A DNA stretch of 64,000 nt from Lathyrus oleraceus (lineage: Eukaryota; Streptophyta; Magnoliopsida; Fabales; Fabaceae): assembly GCF_024323335.1 (NCBI RefSeq), contig NC_066585.1, positions 345,965,846-346,029,845 on the forward strand, in the 5' to 3' direction. The notes under the pieces are model-generated. The model made no database searches. It saw only the letters and a program-made list of their open reading frames with translations, and was not told the origin of the DNA. Both the position numbers and the translations under genes were made by a program. Shown one piece after another: positions 36,628 to 48,525 of the stretch (the first letter of the stretch is position 1; each line of letters begins with the position of its first letter).

Positions 36628-38387
36628 GGTTATCTACATAAGGATTAATGAAAATATAAGTATCATTGACATATTTAATTAGGCCTTTAATTAAATATGC
36701 TCCCACTATTTTATTCAAAACAAATGACCCTCATCATTTGATTCAGAAAATCCCGTTGGAAGATTTTCTAGTGGGTCGAGATCCATATTTCACTTTGTTC
36801 TAAGTCCGCGTAGGCGGATTACACAAAACTAGGTTATTTAGGTAGGAACTCCTTCCAATTGTATCTCATACAACTCTCAAAAATTTCAGTTGGGTGAATA
36901 ACTCCTTATTCCAATCCATCATATGGATCATTCCCAACTCTTGCTTCTAAACATATATATAATCTTATTATAATTTGTTTAGTTAAGTTTGACCCATTAT
37001 TTTAACAGTTGGATATCAATTATCCCATCGCACCTTACTAATATAGAACATGCACCTCACGTAGGCGAAACCTACATTATTCGATACTAGTCTTGATGAG
37101 TGTTAAAACTTGGAAAGCATAAACTTAATATTTAATTTGAGGGAATTGCAATTTTTATGATCTCACCGGCTTATTTATCATATAAATCGCCTCTCACATG
37201 CATCAACATACATTCACATGCATCAACATACATACATACATAATGAAACAGTTATGGCCCCTAGCGCAATTGTTCTCCTAAGCCAATGAGAGAACCTAAG
37301 CTAACCTAACAACGATCTAAGCTTCTCCAAGCAAGATCTTCAAGGTTGTCCTCCTTTGGCACTGACTTCTTTGCTTTCTTCATATCATTACATTACAAAA
37401 GAAACTCGTTTTACATACGAGAGAGTGAGATGAGAAAAAGAAGTTACATTTGGGAGACAAAGAGAGAGGTACGACACGCAGGTCGTATTTTAAAACCCAA
37501 AGCATAATAAAGGAAAACTAAGGCCATAACCGATCACCACAAGACAATAATAAACACTTTATTATTATTATTAATTCCTTTAATTAATTAAAATCAAATT
37601 AAATCTCGACGATCGATCACCACATTTTAATGAACAATTCATTTAAAATCAATGTCGCTTTTCGCATCAACACTTGATACTTTTAAAGCACTGAGTTAGC
37701 CGAACGGGTGAATTTTGCCTTGCGTTAATCGGTTAACCATATGCGTTAACCGGTTAACACTGTTTGAAATCTGTTCAAAAAATTCTTTTCTGCCTTGCGT
37801 TAACCGGTTAACCAAATGCGTTAACCGGTTAACACTGTTTGAAAATGTATTGGAAAACTGTTTTCCGCCTTGCGTTAACTGGTTAACCAAAAGCGTTAAC
37901 CGGTTAACACTGTTTGAAAAACTCAAAATTTTTATTTCGTATTGCGTTAACCGGTTAACCATATGCGTTAACCGGTTAACACTGTTCCAAAAAGTGTTTA
38001 GAAAGCACAACTCTTATGCAGTCAAACCCCAATCGCATAACTCTCTGACAACAACAACCCTTGTACCGTCACTAACCCTGATGCACCAATTTCAGACCAT
38101 CAAACACATCTTGATTGTTAATTCAGTATGATTGATCAACACGTCATTGCTTCACCATACTAATGTCGGATCAAGAAGCAAACGACCATTGATCGCTCAA
38201 AGGAAAACAATCATTGAGTGTTTGAATGAACGAAACGAGAACATTATATCATATATAATGTATTTTGCATCAGGATTACATATATCATATATATGTAACT
38301 TGATCGATCTCAATTTAATCTTTGATTCATTTTGTCTTTAATCATATTAATACAGAACAAAAACAGTTATCAGATTCATGATTTCGT
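36628..38387 (-). other. Long 5' leader of the copia element
   Basis: About 1.76 kb between primer site and gag without coding similarity. The main feature is the palindromic array at 37718-37985. The Val-Asn-Arg-Leu-Thr repeat ORFs on both strands are products of that array. Confidence 0.6.
37718..37985. repeat. Array of GTTAACCGGTTAAC palindromes in the copia leader
   Basis: Four units of about 72-75 bp, each with two copies of GCGTTAACCGGTTAAC (a perfect 14-bp palindrome inside) about 22 bp apart, followed by ACTGTTTGAAA. Two of the eight palindromes carry one substitution. Confidence 0.9.
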
Positions 38388-38402
38388 AAGTGGCTCTGAT
38401 AC
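38388..38402 (-). other. Primer binding site of the copia element (initiator Met tRNA)
   Basis: Minus strand TGGTATCAGAGCC a few bases after the LTR end CTCCATCA, the standard copia arrangement. Confidence 0.9.
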
Positions 38403-38405
38403 CAC

Positions 38406-39765
38406 TGATGGAGAATTGCCATCCAATGCGCAGCGGAATTTAAAATTTTCTCCATTTAGTGATCCTTACGAATGGGCATGATCAGTGATAGAATCGTTAC
38501 CTCTTGTGGCGATTCAAACCTTTGGTGCAGATCTCTTGTAAGATCAAAACCTCGGATACAGATCCACATGGCGATCACGAATGTTGAATGATGACAACGT
38601 CTCTACTTAGTCCACACGAACGGATTCCTTCAATCGTAGTGCTAGCTGTTATGAATGAAGGCTTTGAGTGAGAGGAAGAGAGATACGAAATTCCAACTCT
38701 TCAGTTGTGTTGTATTCCCATACAAAGCTTCTGCACAAGAGTTCTATTTATAGAACCACTTGTGTGGGCTTCAAGCCAAAAAGCCCACTTAAGTGTATTT
38801 TGGCCCATATCTCATAATATGCCAAAATCACTTAAGTATTTGGTACCTTACCATATTTCGTATTCTACTTAAGTACACCGTACCTTACGATGTTCCTTAG
38901 TTACTCTATCTCTCATCAATCCGTTCTTTGTGTGTGACCCTATAGGTTTTCGTGGCGTTGGCAATTATATTAAATCACGCATTTAACATAATAAACAGTG
39001 AGCGGTATCTAGCAACACATCACTGCTACCCAAGTCACGAAAATGTCATGTGATCTGACAAAACCTCCTATGATAATAATTATGTGTATAATTACCCCTT
39101 TTCCCTTATGTCTATATTGAACACAAGGTATAGACCGTGTCATCCTTGTCCAGTTCAATATTGGGCCCATAGACATTTATCCTGTTACGCAGGATGGGCA
39201 AATTCCATCTAGGACACTCATGTCCCTCAGCATGCTTTGTGGAGTACCCATCAACTGTCTTTATGGTTATCCAGTTACGGACAATGTTGAATCAACAATA
39301 AAGCACTCGACTCTACATCTAGGATCCATAGTGGTTTCAGGTCGAAGAGTGGTATACACTATTATCACCATGAGAATAACTTATGACACTTTGCATAACT
39401 TTCTATATAGTATTCTCATAGCGGGTCAATCCGGTATAAATATTACTCCTAATATTCATACCTATGTTTAAGACTTGATAACTCTTTATCCATGATCCAT
39501 GAGATGTGATCATCATTCTACAAACATAATAGTCTTAATGCTTTAATGTTATCCCACTTCACACTAAAGCTCGACTACAGATACTTTAAGAATAGTGTCC
39601 TTATGTTTAATGTGCTCTCATGATTAAGTCACACTTAATACATTAAATGGACTATCTATTCCAGGGACTTTATTAATCAACCATAATAAAGAAAATGCCT
39701 TTTATTATTAATAAATAATTCGATACAAGTACCAAAAGTATTGGCCTCTAGGGCTTACACCAACA
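38406..39765 (-). repeat. 5' LTR of the copia element
   Basis: 1360 bp, partner of 32327-33686 with about 39 differences by hand count. It starts (minus) TGTTGGTGTAAGCCC. Confidence 0.92.
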
Positions 39766-39770
39766 CCTAC
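39766..39770. repeat. Right target-site duplication of the copia element
   Basis: CCTAC, identical to 32322-32326. Confidence 0.9.
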
Positions 39771-40229
39771 CATAGCCGCCTTAGCCAAAATACTCAACAA
39801 TCATTTAACACCAACCGTCCCTCATCCTACCATAGCCAATAAGCCCAAACATCTCAAAACCAAAACCTTCAACAACCATATATCTACCAAACATCACAAC
39901 AATCATTTTAACCTTTCCTCGATGCATCATTCACACCAATGTCTCCCTTCAATCGTCTCGGTCGCCCTCCAACAACTCAAATACAACCCAACTACTCTGG
40001 CATGGTTCATGAACTCAGCTATGGCAGTACACCTTCGATGCATACACAAGATTACACTGATTTGCCTGACTATCTCAGGCAATCTCCTGCAGTTGGTGGT
40101 GATGTTCCTGAGCCCTCAGATACTCAAACACCTGGGGTGAATCATCAACGTGGGTTAGGGCCACGAGTTCGGATAGCTAGGGGATATGGGACCGGAGGTC
40201 GGTTAGGTGATCTCAGTCATCAACATTAA
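39771..40229 (+). pseudogene. PMD gene remnant of MULE 2, C-terminal tail after the copia insertion
   Basis: Low-complexity Pro/Gln/Ser-rich sequence that becomes a clean frame from about 39939 to 40229 and ends PRVRIARGYGTGGRLGDLSHQH (22 residues, split here as PRVRIARG + YGTGGRLGDLSHQH). The CGTGGHYK end of the MULE 1 gene is similar. It continues the gene interrupted at 32326. Confidence 0.55.
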
Positions 40230-40376
40230 CCTTTTTTTTATGTAAATGGGTATTAATATTATTATGAATTGGTCTGATTTCGAATTTATCTATCATGTAG
40301 AATGTTTTTAAAAAAAATTTACAAAACACACAGAGGTGTCAATCCAATTGGCGCCTCCCTTAAAGCTTTACACATG

Positions 40377-40565
40377 GGCGCCAATTGGATTGGCAACACA
40401 AGGAGCCCTAGCCAATCCAATTGGCGCATCCTCTCTAAGTTTAAGAGGAGGCTCCAATTGGTTCGGCGCCTCCTCTTAAAAGTGGGGTAGATTGAGATTT
40501 TTTTTGAAATCAGGGTTATTTTGGGATTTTTTTTTAAATCAAGGGTATTTGGGTAAAAAAATCAT
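40377..40565 (-). repeat. Right TIR of MULE 2 and adjoining dyads
   Basis: Inverted copy of the left TIR (GGAGGCGCC, CTTAAAAGTGGGGTAGATTG, CAGGGTTATTTTGGGATT). Several GGCGCCAATTGG/CCAATCCAATTGGCGC copies lie between about 40335 and 40475. Confidence 0.75.
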
Positions 40566-43236
40566 AATATTTATCCATCTTATTTTTTAAAATAACCAGT
40601 AACAAAGTCATGGGTATGTATTTTTGGATGACTGTCCTAAAAATTAGAAGTTGAATACTTCCAAACCTCATCCTCCAAAGCTTCCCTAAAAAAGTAGTTA
40701 AACTTCTCCCTGAAGTTCAAACGTGCTCTAAGCTCAAAACTCACTTGCATCAAACAACCCGAAGTAGAAGAAATGTTAGAAGAGGAAGTGTAGACGAAGC
40801 AAGAAAGAAAGAAGAAATGAACAAAGCATTACACTTACCGTATGATTGTAAGACTCGCCATAATTCTAGAAACTCTAGATTCTAGCAAGGCTCTTTTCTC
40901 TTAATTTTTATTTACTTTTCACGTTACTTCTTGCACATTATTTATGCCCTTAAGGTTTGATTTGTGGAAATGGTAGATTCACGTGATTCATGTGTGTTTT
41001 GTATGTTTCGATTGCATGTTTGTGTTCAGGAGAGAAAAAGAGGAAGGTTTGGTGTTTATGATTTCTGGGTCGGGTGAGGTTTGAGGAAAATTGGAAATGG
41101 AGGATGAACATGTTCATTTTGTTCATTCGTTTATTCGTCCATTTTTTATTAGTTTGATCCAAAAAGGGTAAAATATTTGGCTAAAATTTATTTGTGTGGA
41201 GAGAGGAGTAGAAAGCGATCAGGCGAGAGAGAGAGAAAAGAATATAGAAATGAGTTCACGTGCCTTTTTTTTTTAATCCGTACCCTCTTTCTGTTAACCA
41301 GACACGTGGTTGGTCTACAAGCTCTTGGATCATCATACTAAACCCCTTGACTTAGTGCCTCACGTGGGCAGCCCCACCACACTATCATGCGCTTCCGTTT
41401 CCTTGCCATTGGATATGCTTGTTAGTTAATCCAACATGTTAAGTTGAGTCCATGTTGTTGACTCCCTTGATCCTCTTGGTTTGGGCCAGGCACCCCTTTT
41501 GGGCCCAATTATTTCCAACACCCCTTGTTTTTACTAGCAACTTTTTTTAAATATTATTTTGGTGATGGGCCTTTAGCCCATTTTCACTCATTTTGCTTAT
41601 GTTTCACCCTGTTTGTTGTCAATTGCACCCCTCCCATTTTATTGTTTTTATTTTATTTTTATTAATTATTTTTAATTAATTAAATAAATAATTTGTAAAT
41701 AAAATCAACATTTAAAAAAAAAATTGATCCAAAATCAAGTGGTTTCCAAAACTCCATCATTCATCGCATTATATCAAAACATTTTGAGTTGATTCCAAAC
41801 CAACGCAAATCAAATGCTTGATCCAATTTGAATGAAAAAAGAATTTTGAGTCGATTCCAAACCAACACAAATCAAAATCAAGTTCATTTCTAAATAAAAT
41901 TAAAGAAATTTGAGCATTTCAAACATCTTTCATAAATTGGAATGAAAAAGGAATAATTTGGCCTATACCACTATTTTCCCCAAATGATTGGATACGAGCC
42001 GTATAGCTCGACCATTCGAGCATTTGTCATCCACTTAAAACTTAACAACTCAGCCCACTTCAAAGTGCTCTTCATCTTTGAAGACCCTTAATCCAATTTA
42101 TCCCAAACCTCTTTTACAATCAATTCTTAAGCGATCTCGTTTTCATAACAAATCGTATGAAAAAGGAATAATTAGGTGTGTACCTCTTTCTTCCCCGAAT
42201 ATTTGGATACGAGTTGTATAGTTCGACCATTCGAGTATTTGTGTTTCATTTAAAATACAATAATTAACCGAGTTTAGTTCACCCATTGGGGGGTGAAAAA
42301 AAGACTAGTTTGATGTATACCATTCTTTTCCCCAAGCATTTGGATACGGGTTGTATAGCTCGACCATTATGACACGTGTATTCCGCTAAGGGACCATAAC
42401 TTAACTCGTCTCACAAATTTCATAATAAACTTGGATGAAAAATGATTAACTGGGTGTATACCTCTTTCTTCCCCGATACTTGGATACAAGCCGTATAGCT
42501 CAACCATCTGAGCACTCATCCTCCTCCTAAAAACAATTCAACCAATCAAGCTTATATTATTTCTCACCTCGCGCGATCGAAAACCTTTTCACAAAAGAAT
42601 AATATTTTATCTGTTTTATCGCGATACAAATAAATTCTAACGACGCCCCCATACAAGCATTTAAGCAAACGTTTAACCGCTAGAATGCGACCTAAATATT
42701 CATTCACTAAAATCAACCAACAAATACATGGTTTTCTACCAAGAACTACGTAGCTTTGTGTTCCCCGTCACATTTGGGGATACGTAGGAGTGAGATTCAA
42801 CGTCTCGTTAAGCACTATAACAAAAAATAAAAAAAAACATATTTGTCTTGCCTAGAACTATGTAACTTTGAATTCCTTATCACACCTGAGGATACATAGG
42901 AGCAAGACTCGCAATCTTGTCAAGTACCTTTATAAAAACCTTTTTTCCGACCTTTTTTCCTTTTAACTCTTAATAATCAGAAGAAAACAAACAAATATAA
43001 GCTAACATTTTATTCACAAATCTAACCAAATGGTTCCCGCTAAGTATAACAGATGTGAGGGATGTTAATACATTCCTCTTGTATAACCGACTCCTGAATC
43101 TGAATTTGGTTGTGACAACCATTTTCCTTTTCTTTTAAGGGTTTTATCTTTATTTTATTTTCCTTTTTGAATAAGTAAAGTTTGGTGGTGACTTTGTTCT
43201 CATCTTGAGCGGGCGAACACCTGTGGTCATTTTTTC
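40566..43236 (+). repeat. Degenerate LTR-like relic of a Ty3/gypsy (Tat/Ogre-like) element
   Basis: No gene is supported. The 3' part resembles the end of the Ogre LTR at 48836-48900: GATGTTAATACATTCCTCTT and GTATAACCGACTCCTGAAT correspond to GGTGCTAATACCTTCC and CGTAACCGACTCCCGAT. It also contains ACTACGTAG..GGATACGTAGGAG phrases twice (about 42745 and 42855). It stops abruptly at 43236, where copia sequence begins. The left boundary is unknown; 40566-41200 has no recognisable content. Confidence 0.5.
41975..42515 (+). repeat. Four diverged repeats within the LTR relic
   Basis: Each unit has TTCCCC, then TTGGATACGAGCCGTATAGC, then TCGACCATTCGAGCA or a variant, at intervals of about 125-200 bp. 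Confidence 0.75.
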
Positions 43237-43620
43237 GCACTGCGAGAATGAGAAGTCTTGAGAATCTCCCATGCTTCTTTTGCTTTAGTACATGTGTTGA
43301 TTAGTATGAAGATATTATTGTAAACACCATTGAACATAACATTCAAGGCTCTATCATTATCAAAAGCTTCATCATCTTTAATTTTGGACCAATCAGCTTT
43401 TGGTTTTAGGCTGGTTGTACCATCTTTAGAGATAATCATTGGATGTTTACATCCCTTGATCACAAATTTCCAGGATTTGTTTCCTAAGGATTTAAGAAAA
43501 GCCGCCATAATCACCTTCCAATAATCATAATTTGTGTAATCCAAAATAGGTGGTTTGTTTATTGATCCCCCGTCTTTAATTGTCTCAATTTGAGCATATT
43601 TTATCTTCCCTGGAGCTTAC
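43237..43620 (-). pseudogene. Copia gag N-terminal fragment
   Basis: Reading GGSINKPPILDYTNYDYWK then FLKSLGNKSWKFVIKGC, DDEAFDNDRALNVMFNGV and LINTCTKAKEAWEILKTSH, this is the conserved N-terminal gag region of SIRE/Tork-like copia elements. The frame ends at the breakpoint near 43237. No protease or later domain is present. Confidence 0.8.
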
Positions 43621-44147
43621 CAAACACGCTAGGGTTCTTACTCTGATACCAATTAAAATTTTGTTCCTCGGGGGACAGATGTCGAACTCGATGCTTCGAC
43701 AACCGATTCGATAAGATACACCATAGCCACTATAATAACAAATACTAGATGATGTAGCACAAAAGCAATAAAGAACACAATCAATTGTTTGCTCAGTTTG
43801 GTGAAACCACACCTGTGTATGGGGGGTTGAATCCACAATCCAAGAAAGGAAATTCACTATTAGTAGCTTAGTACAATTAGACTTACAATAAATAACAAAC
43901 CCTATGTTGTTCAATACCTCGTCCTAACACTATCCGATGACTTTCTTTTTAGAGCCTCCCCCATAAACATGAGAATCCATTCATTTTCTTATTTATCACA
44001 CAACCCGTGATAGGAGATAACAATCACTAAATCCTAGTGATAAACTTCAATCTAACAAGATGAATGATGTTAAATATTACAATTCAACTAGACAAACCTT
44101 ATATGGCAAGTTACTGAAACATATAGGTGTACATAACAATGTTGCAT
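43237..44147 (-). mobile_element. Copia element 5' end: LTR, primer site, gag start
   Basis: On the minus strand an LTR segment (44147 to about 43662) is followed by an initiator-Met primer site (TTGGTATCAGAGTAAG, about 43643-43658) and a gag start. The LTR is cut at 44147 by the Ogre/Tat element that begins at 44148, and gag is cut at 43237 against the LTR relic. The gag style (NYDYWKVIMAAFLKSLG) resembles SIRE/Tork-type copia. Confidence 0.7.
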
Positions 44148-45403
44148 TGTAACACCTCAAAATTTGCCCTCCTCTCTTGGGACTAGCTTAGCATATTGCA
44201 TTTCATTTTTGTAGGACATTAAGCATTTGCATTATTGCATATCATGTGAAAATAAACAAGTCATCCTTCTAAGTTTTTCTCAGAAGATAAAGAGGTTAAG
44301 AGGTTCAAGCTTGAGGGTCTCCATAAATTGATCACCAACCATCTGAGGATTTGGGCTTCAATTAGGGTTTTCTTGGTTCTTCAAGGAGGTTGAGCATTAT
44401 CTTGATTGCAAGGGTACATCATCATCATCATGGTTATGTCATCCTCAAAGGTTTCAGAATTCATGCTCAGGTTCCTTGGGATTAGGGTTTTGACCTCTGG
44501 TCAACCCTAATCAGTTGCATTCTTTCAGTCAGGGATCTTTAAGGAGATGAGGTATTTGGTGATGGTGTGGATCACATGATCATTTTGAAGAGCTTATTAG
44601 AGCTAGGGGTTCATTTTGGATCCAATTCCTCAAGTGGTTGAGGCTCAAGCTGATCAGAGCACTTCTAAGTCATCTGTCAACCAAAAAGTCAACAGAAAGT
44701 CAACTGAGGGCTAGGAGATGGAGAAATGAGTTTCAACATCTCATTCATGTTCAAGAGAGGCTTATTCATCATGTCAAATGTATATCTTGAAGAATTTGAG
44801 GTCAGATCAAAAGTTTCCAAAAATGGAAAGTGACCTATAATTGAAAGTTTCCAAAAATGGAAGGTTTTTGGTTCAAATTCAACTTGATCTTGCATCATCA
44901 AATAAGCTTCAAATGAAATTTTGTCCAACATGAAAGTTGAAGATCTCTTTCTCCCATTTCCAAAAAGTCCAAGATCATGAGCATCTGATGAATGGTTAAG
45001 GAGATGTGATCAAATCATTGCAAAGTGTGCTTGAAACTTCAAATGGCCATATCTTTTGAACCATAACTCCAAATTTGGTGCCTCTTTTTCTAAAATGCTT
45101 CTCATGTCATGAAGTTTCCAAATCAATCATCACATTTTATGAAATTTCATCACATAATCATTTGCCCATTCATGTGATTTTTGGAGGGAAAATCATGAAT
45201 TCAAAATTGGTGCATCATGTGGACTTTTTAACCATTCCAACATGTTCATGAGAGGATTTTAAGTGAAATTGCATGTCCATTGCTACTGTTCACATGGGAT
45301 TGCATGCATGGGGTGAAAAAACCAATTTTTGCATAACACTTCTTTTCTCACTAAATTTCATTAACCAAGCCTAAACATGATTAGCAAATGGATTAACATG
45401 TCA

Positions 45404-45411
45404 TATAAATA
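45404..45411 (+). promoter_or_regulatory. TATA box in the Ogre/Tat LTR
   Basis: TATAAATA within ATATAAATAGC, about 1.26 kb into the LTR. Confidence 0.5.
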
Positions 45412-48229
45412 GCTAATCATAACAGAATTGCTCATTATTCATCATTTCTAGATCTTGAAGTTTTTCCCTCCATTTTTTCTCTCAACCAAAACTTGAAAAA
45501 TCTTCAAAGAACATTGTAATATTCTTCCATATTCTTGTTCTCTAGTGTTGATTAAGTGCAGATCAAGCCTTGGATTGTGGAATTCGTGTGGAAATTGTGC
45601 AGTTGAAGTTCAAGAACATAACCATGGCAAGTGAGAATTGAGCTAGATCTACACGCTTTCAAGCCTTAATTCCTTCATCAAACTTCAATACATCACTTCA
45701 GGAGCAGATTGGAAGCTTGCTAGGCCTTGGATCGTGCGTTTCAAGAATCTGCTCTTCAAGAGGTCACATTTTTTATCCTTTTATTTCTCTGTTTTATGTG
45801 TATATTAATGTAGATCTTGCCTTGCTGATGATTCTGGTGGAAATTTCACATGATTTGGTGCATTATTGAGTGAGTTATGTGGAATTGAAATTTTGTAGAT
45901 CTAGAATGTTTTGATTCGTTTCTTAAGATTCATGTTGAATTAGTGTGAATTGTTATTGGATTCGAAACCTGCGTTGCATGAACTTTGAAATGATGTAAAA
46001 AAATTTGAAATCTGAAAAATTCTGGAAATTCTGGAAAAATTCTTGAACGTTGTTACTGTTCATTCATCATCTTCGTGAGGAAGATGATGTTCTTCATCTT
46101 AGCGACGCCCTAGCGTCCGCGTCTGTCCGTTGCTAGCATGAGGCTAGGGCTTTCCTGCAAAACGGCGCCATTTCGTGCCAAGCGCTCATTCTAATTGGCT
46201 AGCGTGTTTCATAGCTCAATCCTGGCCGGCACCACTATTTCAAATAAATTCTTCTTTTGGCTTTTCCCTCCTAAATTCCACATGTTTAATCCTTTTTTAA
46301 TTCAATTTATTTCCAACTTTAGAAAATCATATTAATTTGAAAAATGCTCCAAAAAATCCCTGGTTTTTTGCTACTTGTACATTAAGATGTCCTCTATTTG
46401 ATGATGATAAATTTTGAAGTTGTGCATGGCTGGATTTTGATTTGTGTTAGAATATGTGATCATGTGTACATTTGTGACCTTGCTCCATTCATCTTGTCGT
46501 GAAATGCTTGATTTTAATCCAATGGACATGAAATTTTGCATGATTGTTCTTAACATGTTGATGGATGTTTTGGTTTTGGTTTGACATTTTTTCCATGTGT
46601 CATTTCTGTTTTATGTGCATGTTAACATGGTGTGACAATTGGTGTCACACAATTGGTTGATCAACTTGTGCAATTTTATTTCCATGCCATTTGAACTTGG
46701 ATGCTTCTGATTTTTTGTATGATAATCATGTTGGATGTGTTGTATGCTCATGAATTTTTCCAGAACTATTTGAATCATTTCTGTTTTGATTTGGAATTTT
46801 CATTCTCAATGTCCATTTGAATGCTTTGAAATTGTCTTTGACTTCCCTTGCACATGAAATGCCTTTGCTTGATGATTTTGTTTTGGTCCTTTTTAGGACA
46901 TGTTAATATGTGTTTGAAGTTGCATTGTGTTGAAAATTAGCTTCTGTTTTGAATTTTTTCTTCACTTTTGACCCTAGGCTTGGACCTAGGGGTTTGGACT
47001 TACATGTGAGTTTTGAATTTCAGGACCAAGCACCCAAATTCCATGGTTGATGTTGCTTCACCATTTGAATGTTGATATTTGCTATTGATTGCTAACATTT
47101 GGTTGTTTTGTAGGTTGAGGATAATTCACTTGAGTTTGCCTTATGGCTTATATGTTGTACATTGGGATTGTCTGTTTGTTATTGACTGTTGTCTGTTTGT
47201 CTGAATGTTGTACTGATTTGTTTAGTTGTTTACACAGGTACCTAAGTTGCTTTAAGTTCATTTGAACTTTTCTTTGCTTGTGGTTGGCATACCACTTAGG
47301 TATAATCCATATTCTTCATGTAGTCTGGAAGACCTGTCATGTTACTTTGGCAGGCACCTGTCTGAAGCCCTCCTTAAGAGGCCATGTTTTTGCTTGTTTA
47401 CCTTTGTGCCCTGTACATTTAAAGACCTCCTAAGTGAAGAGGCATTGGCAGATAAAAGGGATGTGTAATCCATCCCCTGCTACTCAGTTGTGTCATTCAT
47501 CTTGCTCACACCATGTGTTGACGCACTTTGAATAAGAATCCAAAATCTTGTTGTGTCAAGTCATGTGGAATAGAGTCCCACATTCTGGACTCCCACACAT
47601 TCTTTGATTCAAGCTCACCCAGGCCTGGGTTAAGAGCTATGAGGCATAACCCTCATCTCCATTTCATTTGCTCACCCTAACTCTCAATGTTAGAGGTTAA
47701 GAGCCTGACCACCCTTCCAGTATTTGGCTTGTTTGTCAAGGTCGATATGACCCCTCGACTAAAGCCCAACCTTGCTTGAGCCCCCTTGGTTGTGTATAGT
47801 GTGTGCTATTTGCTTTTGATGTTTATCTGCTTAGCCTCTCATCTCCTTTCTGTAGGAGTCGTATGATCAACTTTTGAGGAAGTTGACGTACGTAGAGATA
47901 GACTTGAGTTGACTCACTGCCTGTGTGAGTCAAACTCTTGTTAGAAACCTCAACCTAGGACTATTGTGGATTACATGATAACTATTAGGCTCGAGTCAGT
48001 CTCCCTTTTAGTTTGTCATTTCCCAGTCTCTGGTTAGGATAGGAATTTCTCCCCTGTTAAGGGGAACTACGTTGCCCTGATCCTCATACCAGATGAGGTA
48101 CGTATGCAGGAGATCGTGCGAGATCTCTCCGGGCACCCTTTTTTTCTTTTTGTGTGTGTTTGCTTGACAGTTATTAGGCTCGAGTTCCAGACTCCCTTTT
48201 AGCTTGTCTGTTTGTTGACCTCTCTTGTG

Positions 48230-48525
48230 TGGGTGTGGAGTCTGACGTAAGTCCAGCGATTGGCAGTCGGTTTCCCGTTTGGGTGTTTGTTTGTGTGGAG
48301 TCTGACGTAAGTCCAGCGATTGGCAGTCGGTTTCCTGTGTGTGTTTGTTTGCTTGGAGTCTGACGTAAGTCCAGCGATTGGCAATCGGTTTCCTGTGTGT
48401 GTTTGTGTGCTTGGAGTCTGATGTAAGTCCAACGATTGGCATTCGGTTTCCTCGCTTGTGTTTGTTTGTTTGTGGAGTTGGATGTAAGACCAGCGATTGG
48501 CATTCCGATTCCAGTTGTGTGTTTG
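48230..48525 (+). repeat. About 60-bp tandem repeat near the 3' end of the Ogre LTR
   Basis: Five units containing GGAGTCTGACGTAAGTCCAG, CGATTGGCAGTCGGTTTCC and a GTGTGTTTGTTTG spacer, with progressive divergence to the right. The overlapping minus-strand ORFs are reads of this array. Confidence 0.88.

Larger units (their letters stand above)
32327..39765 (-). mobile_element. Copia retrotransposon with 1360-bp LTRs, internally deleted
   Basis: Two LTRs of equal length (32327-33686 and 38406-39765), each TG..CA in minus orientation, a 5-bp target duplication CCTAC, an initiator-Met primer site (TGGTATCAGAGCC, minus, 38388-38402) and a polypurine tract (AGTGGGAGAT, minus, 33687-33699). The internal genes are minus strand: gag/protease/integrase then RT/RNase H. 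Both gag and RT have large internal deletions, so the element cannot move by itself. By hand count the LTRs differ at about 39 sites (near 3 percent), compatible with roughly a million years at commonly used plant rates. Confidence 0.93.
28455..40565. mobile_element. Mutator-like element 2, older, interrupted by a copia element
   Basis: The left end (about 28463-28583) and right end (about 40377-40565) are inverted copies: AAATCCCAAAATAACCCTG, AATCTAC.CCACTTTTAAG and AGGAGGCGCC occur in both. Inside are a decayed MuDR transposase (-) and remnants of a PMD gene (+), the same order as MULE 1. A 7.4-kb copia element (32327-39765) lies in the PMD 3' part. Exact ends and target duplication were not resolved; the flanks share only an imperfect pair (AAATATCCA and ATTTATCCA). 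Confidence 0.8.

Noticed and set aside
37696..38131. Val-Asn-Arg-Leu-Thr repeat ORFs on both strands, and a CRISPR-like appearance
   Set aside because: Products of a palindromic tandem array in a copia leader; units have no unique spacers and the genome is a plant.
28440..40580. A 9-bp target duplication for MULE 2
   Set aside because: Only an imperfect pair (AAATATCCA and ATTTATCCA) was found and the ends are degraded, so no call was made.
40950..41162. 70-codon minus-strand ORF in the LTR relic
   Set aside because: No recognisable domain, short, within degenerate repeat sequence.
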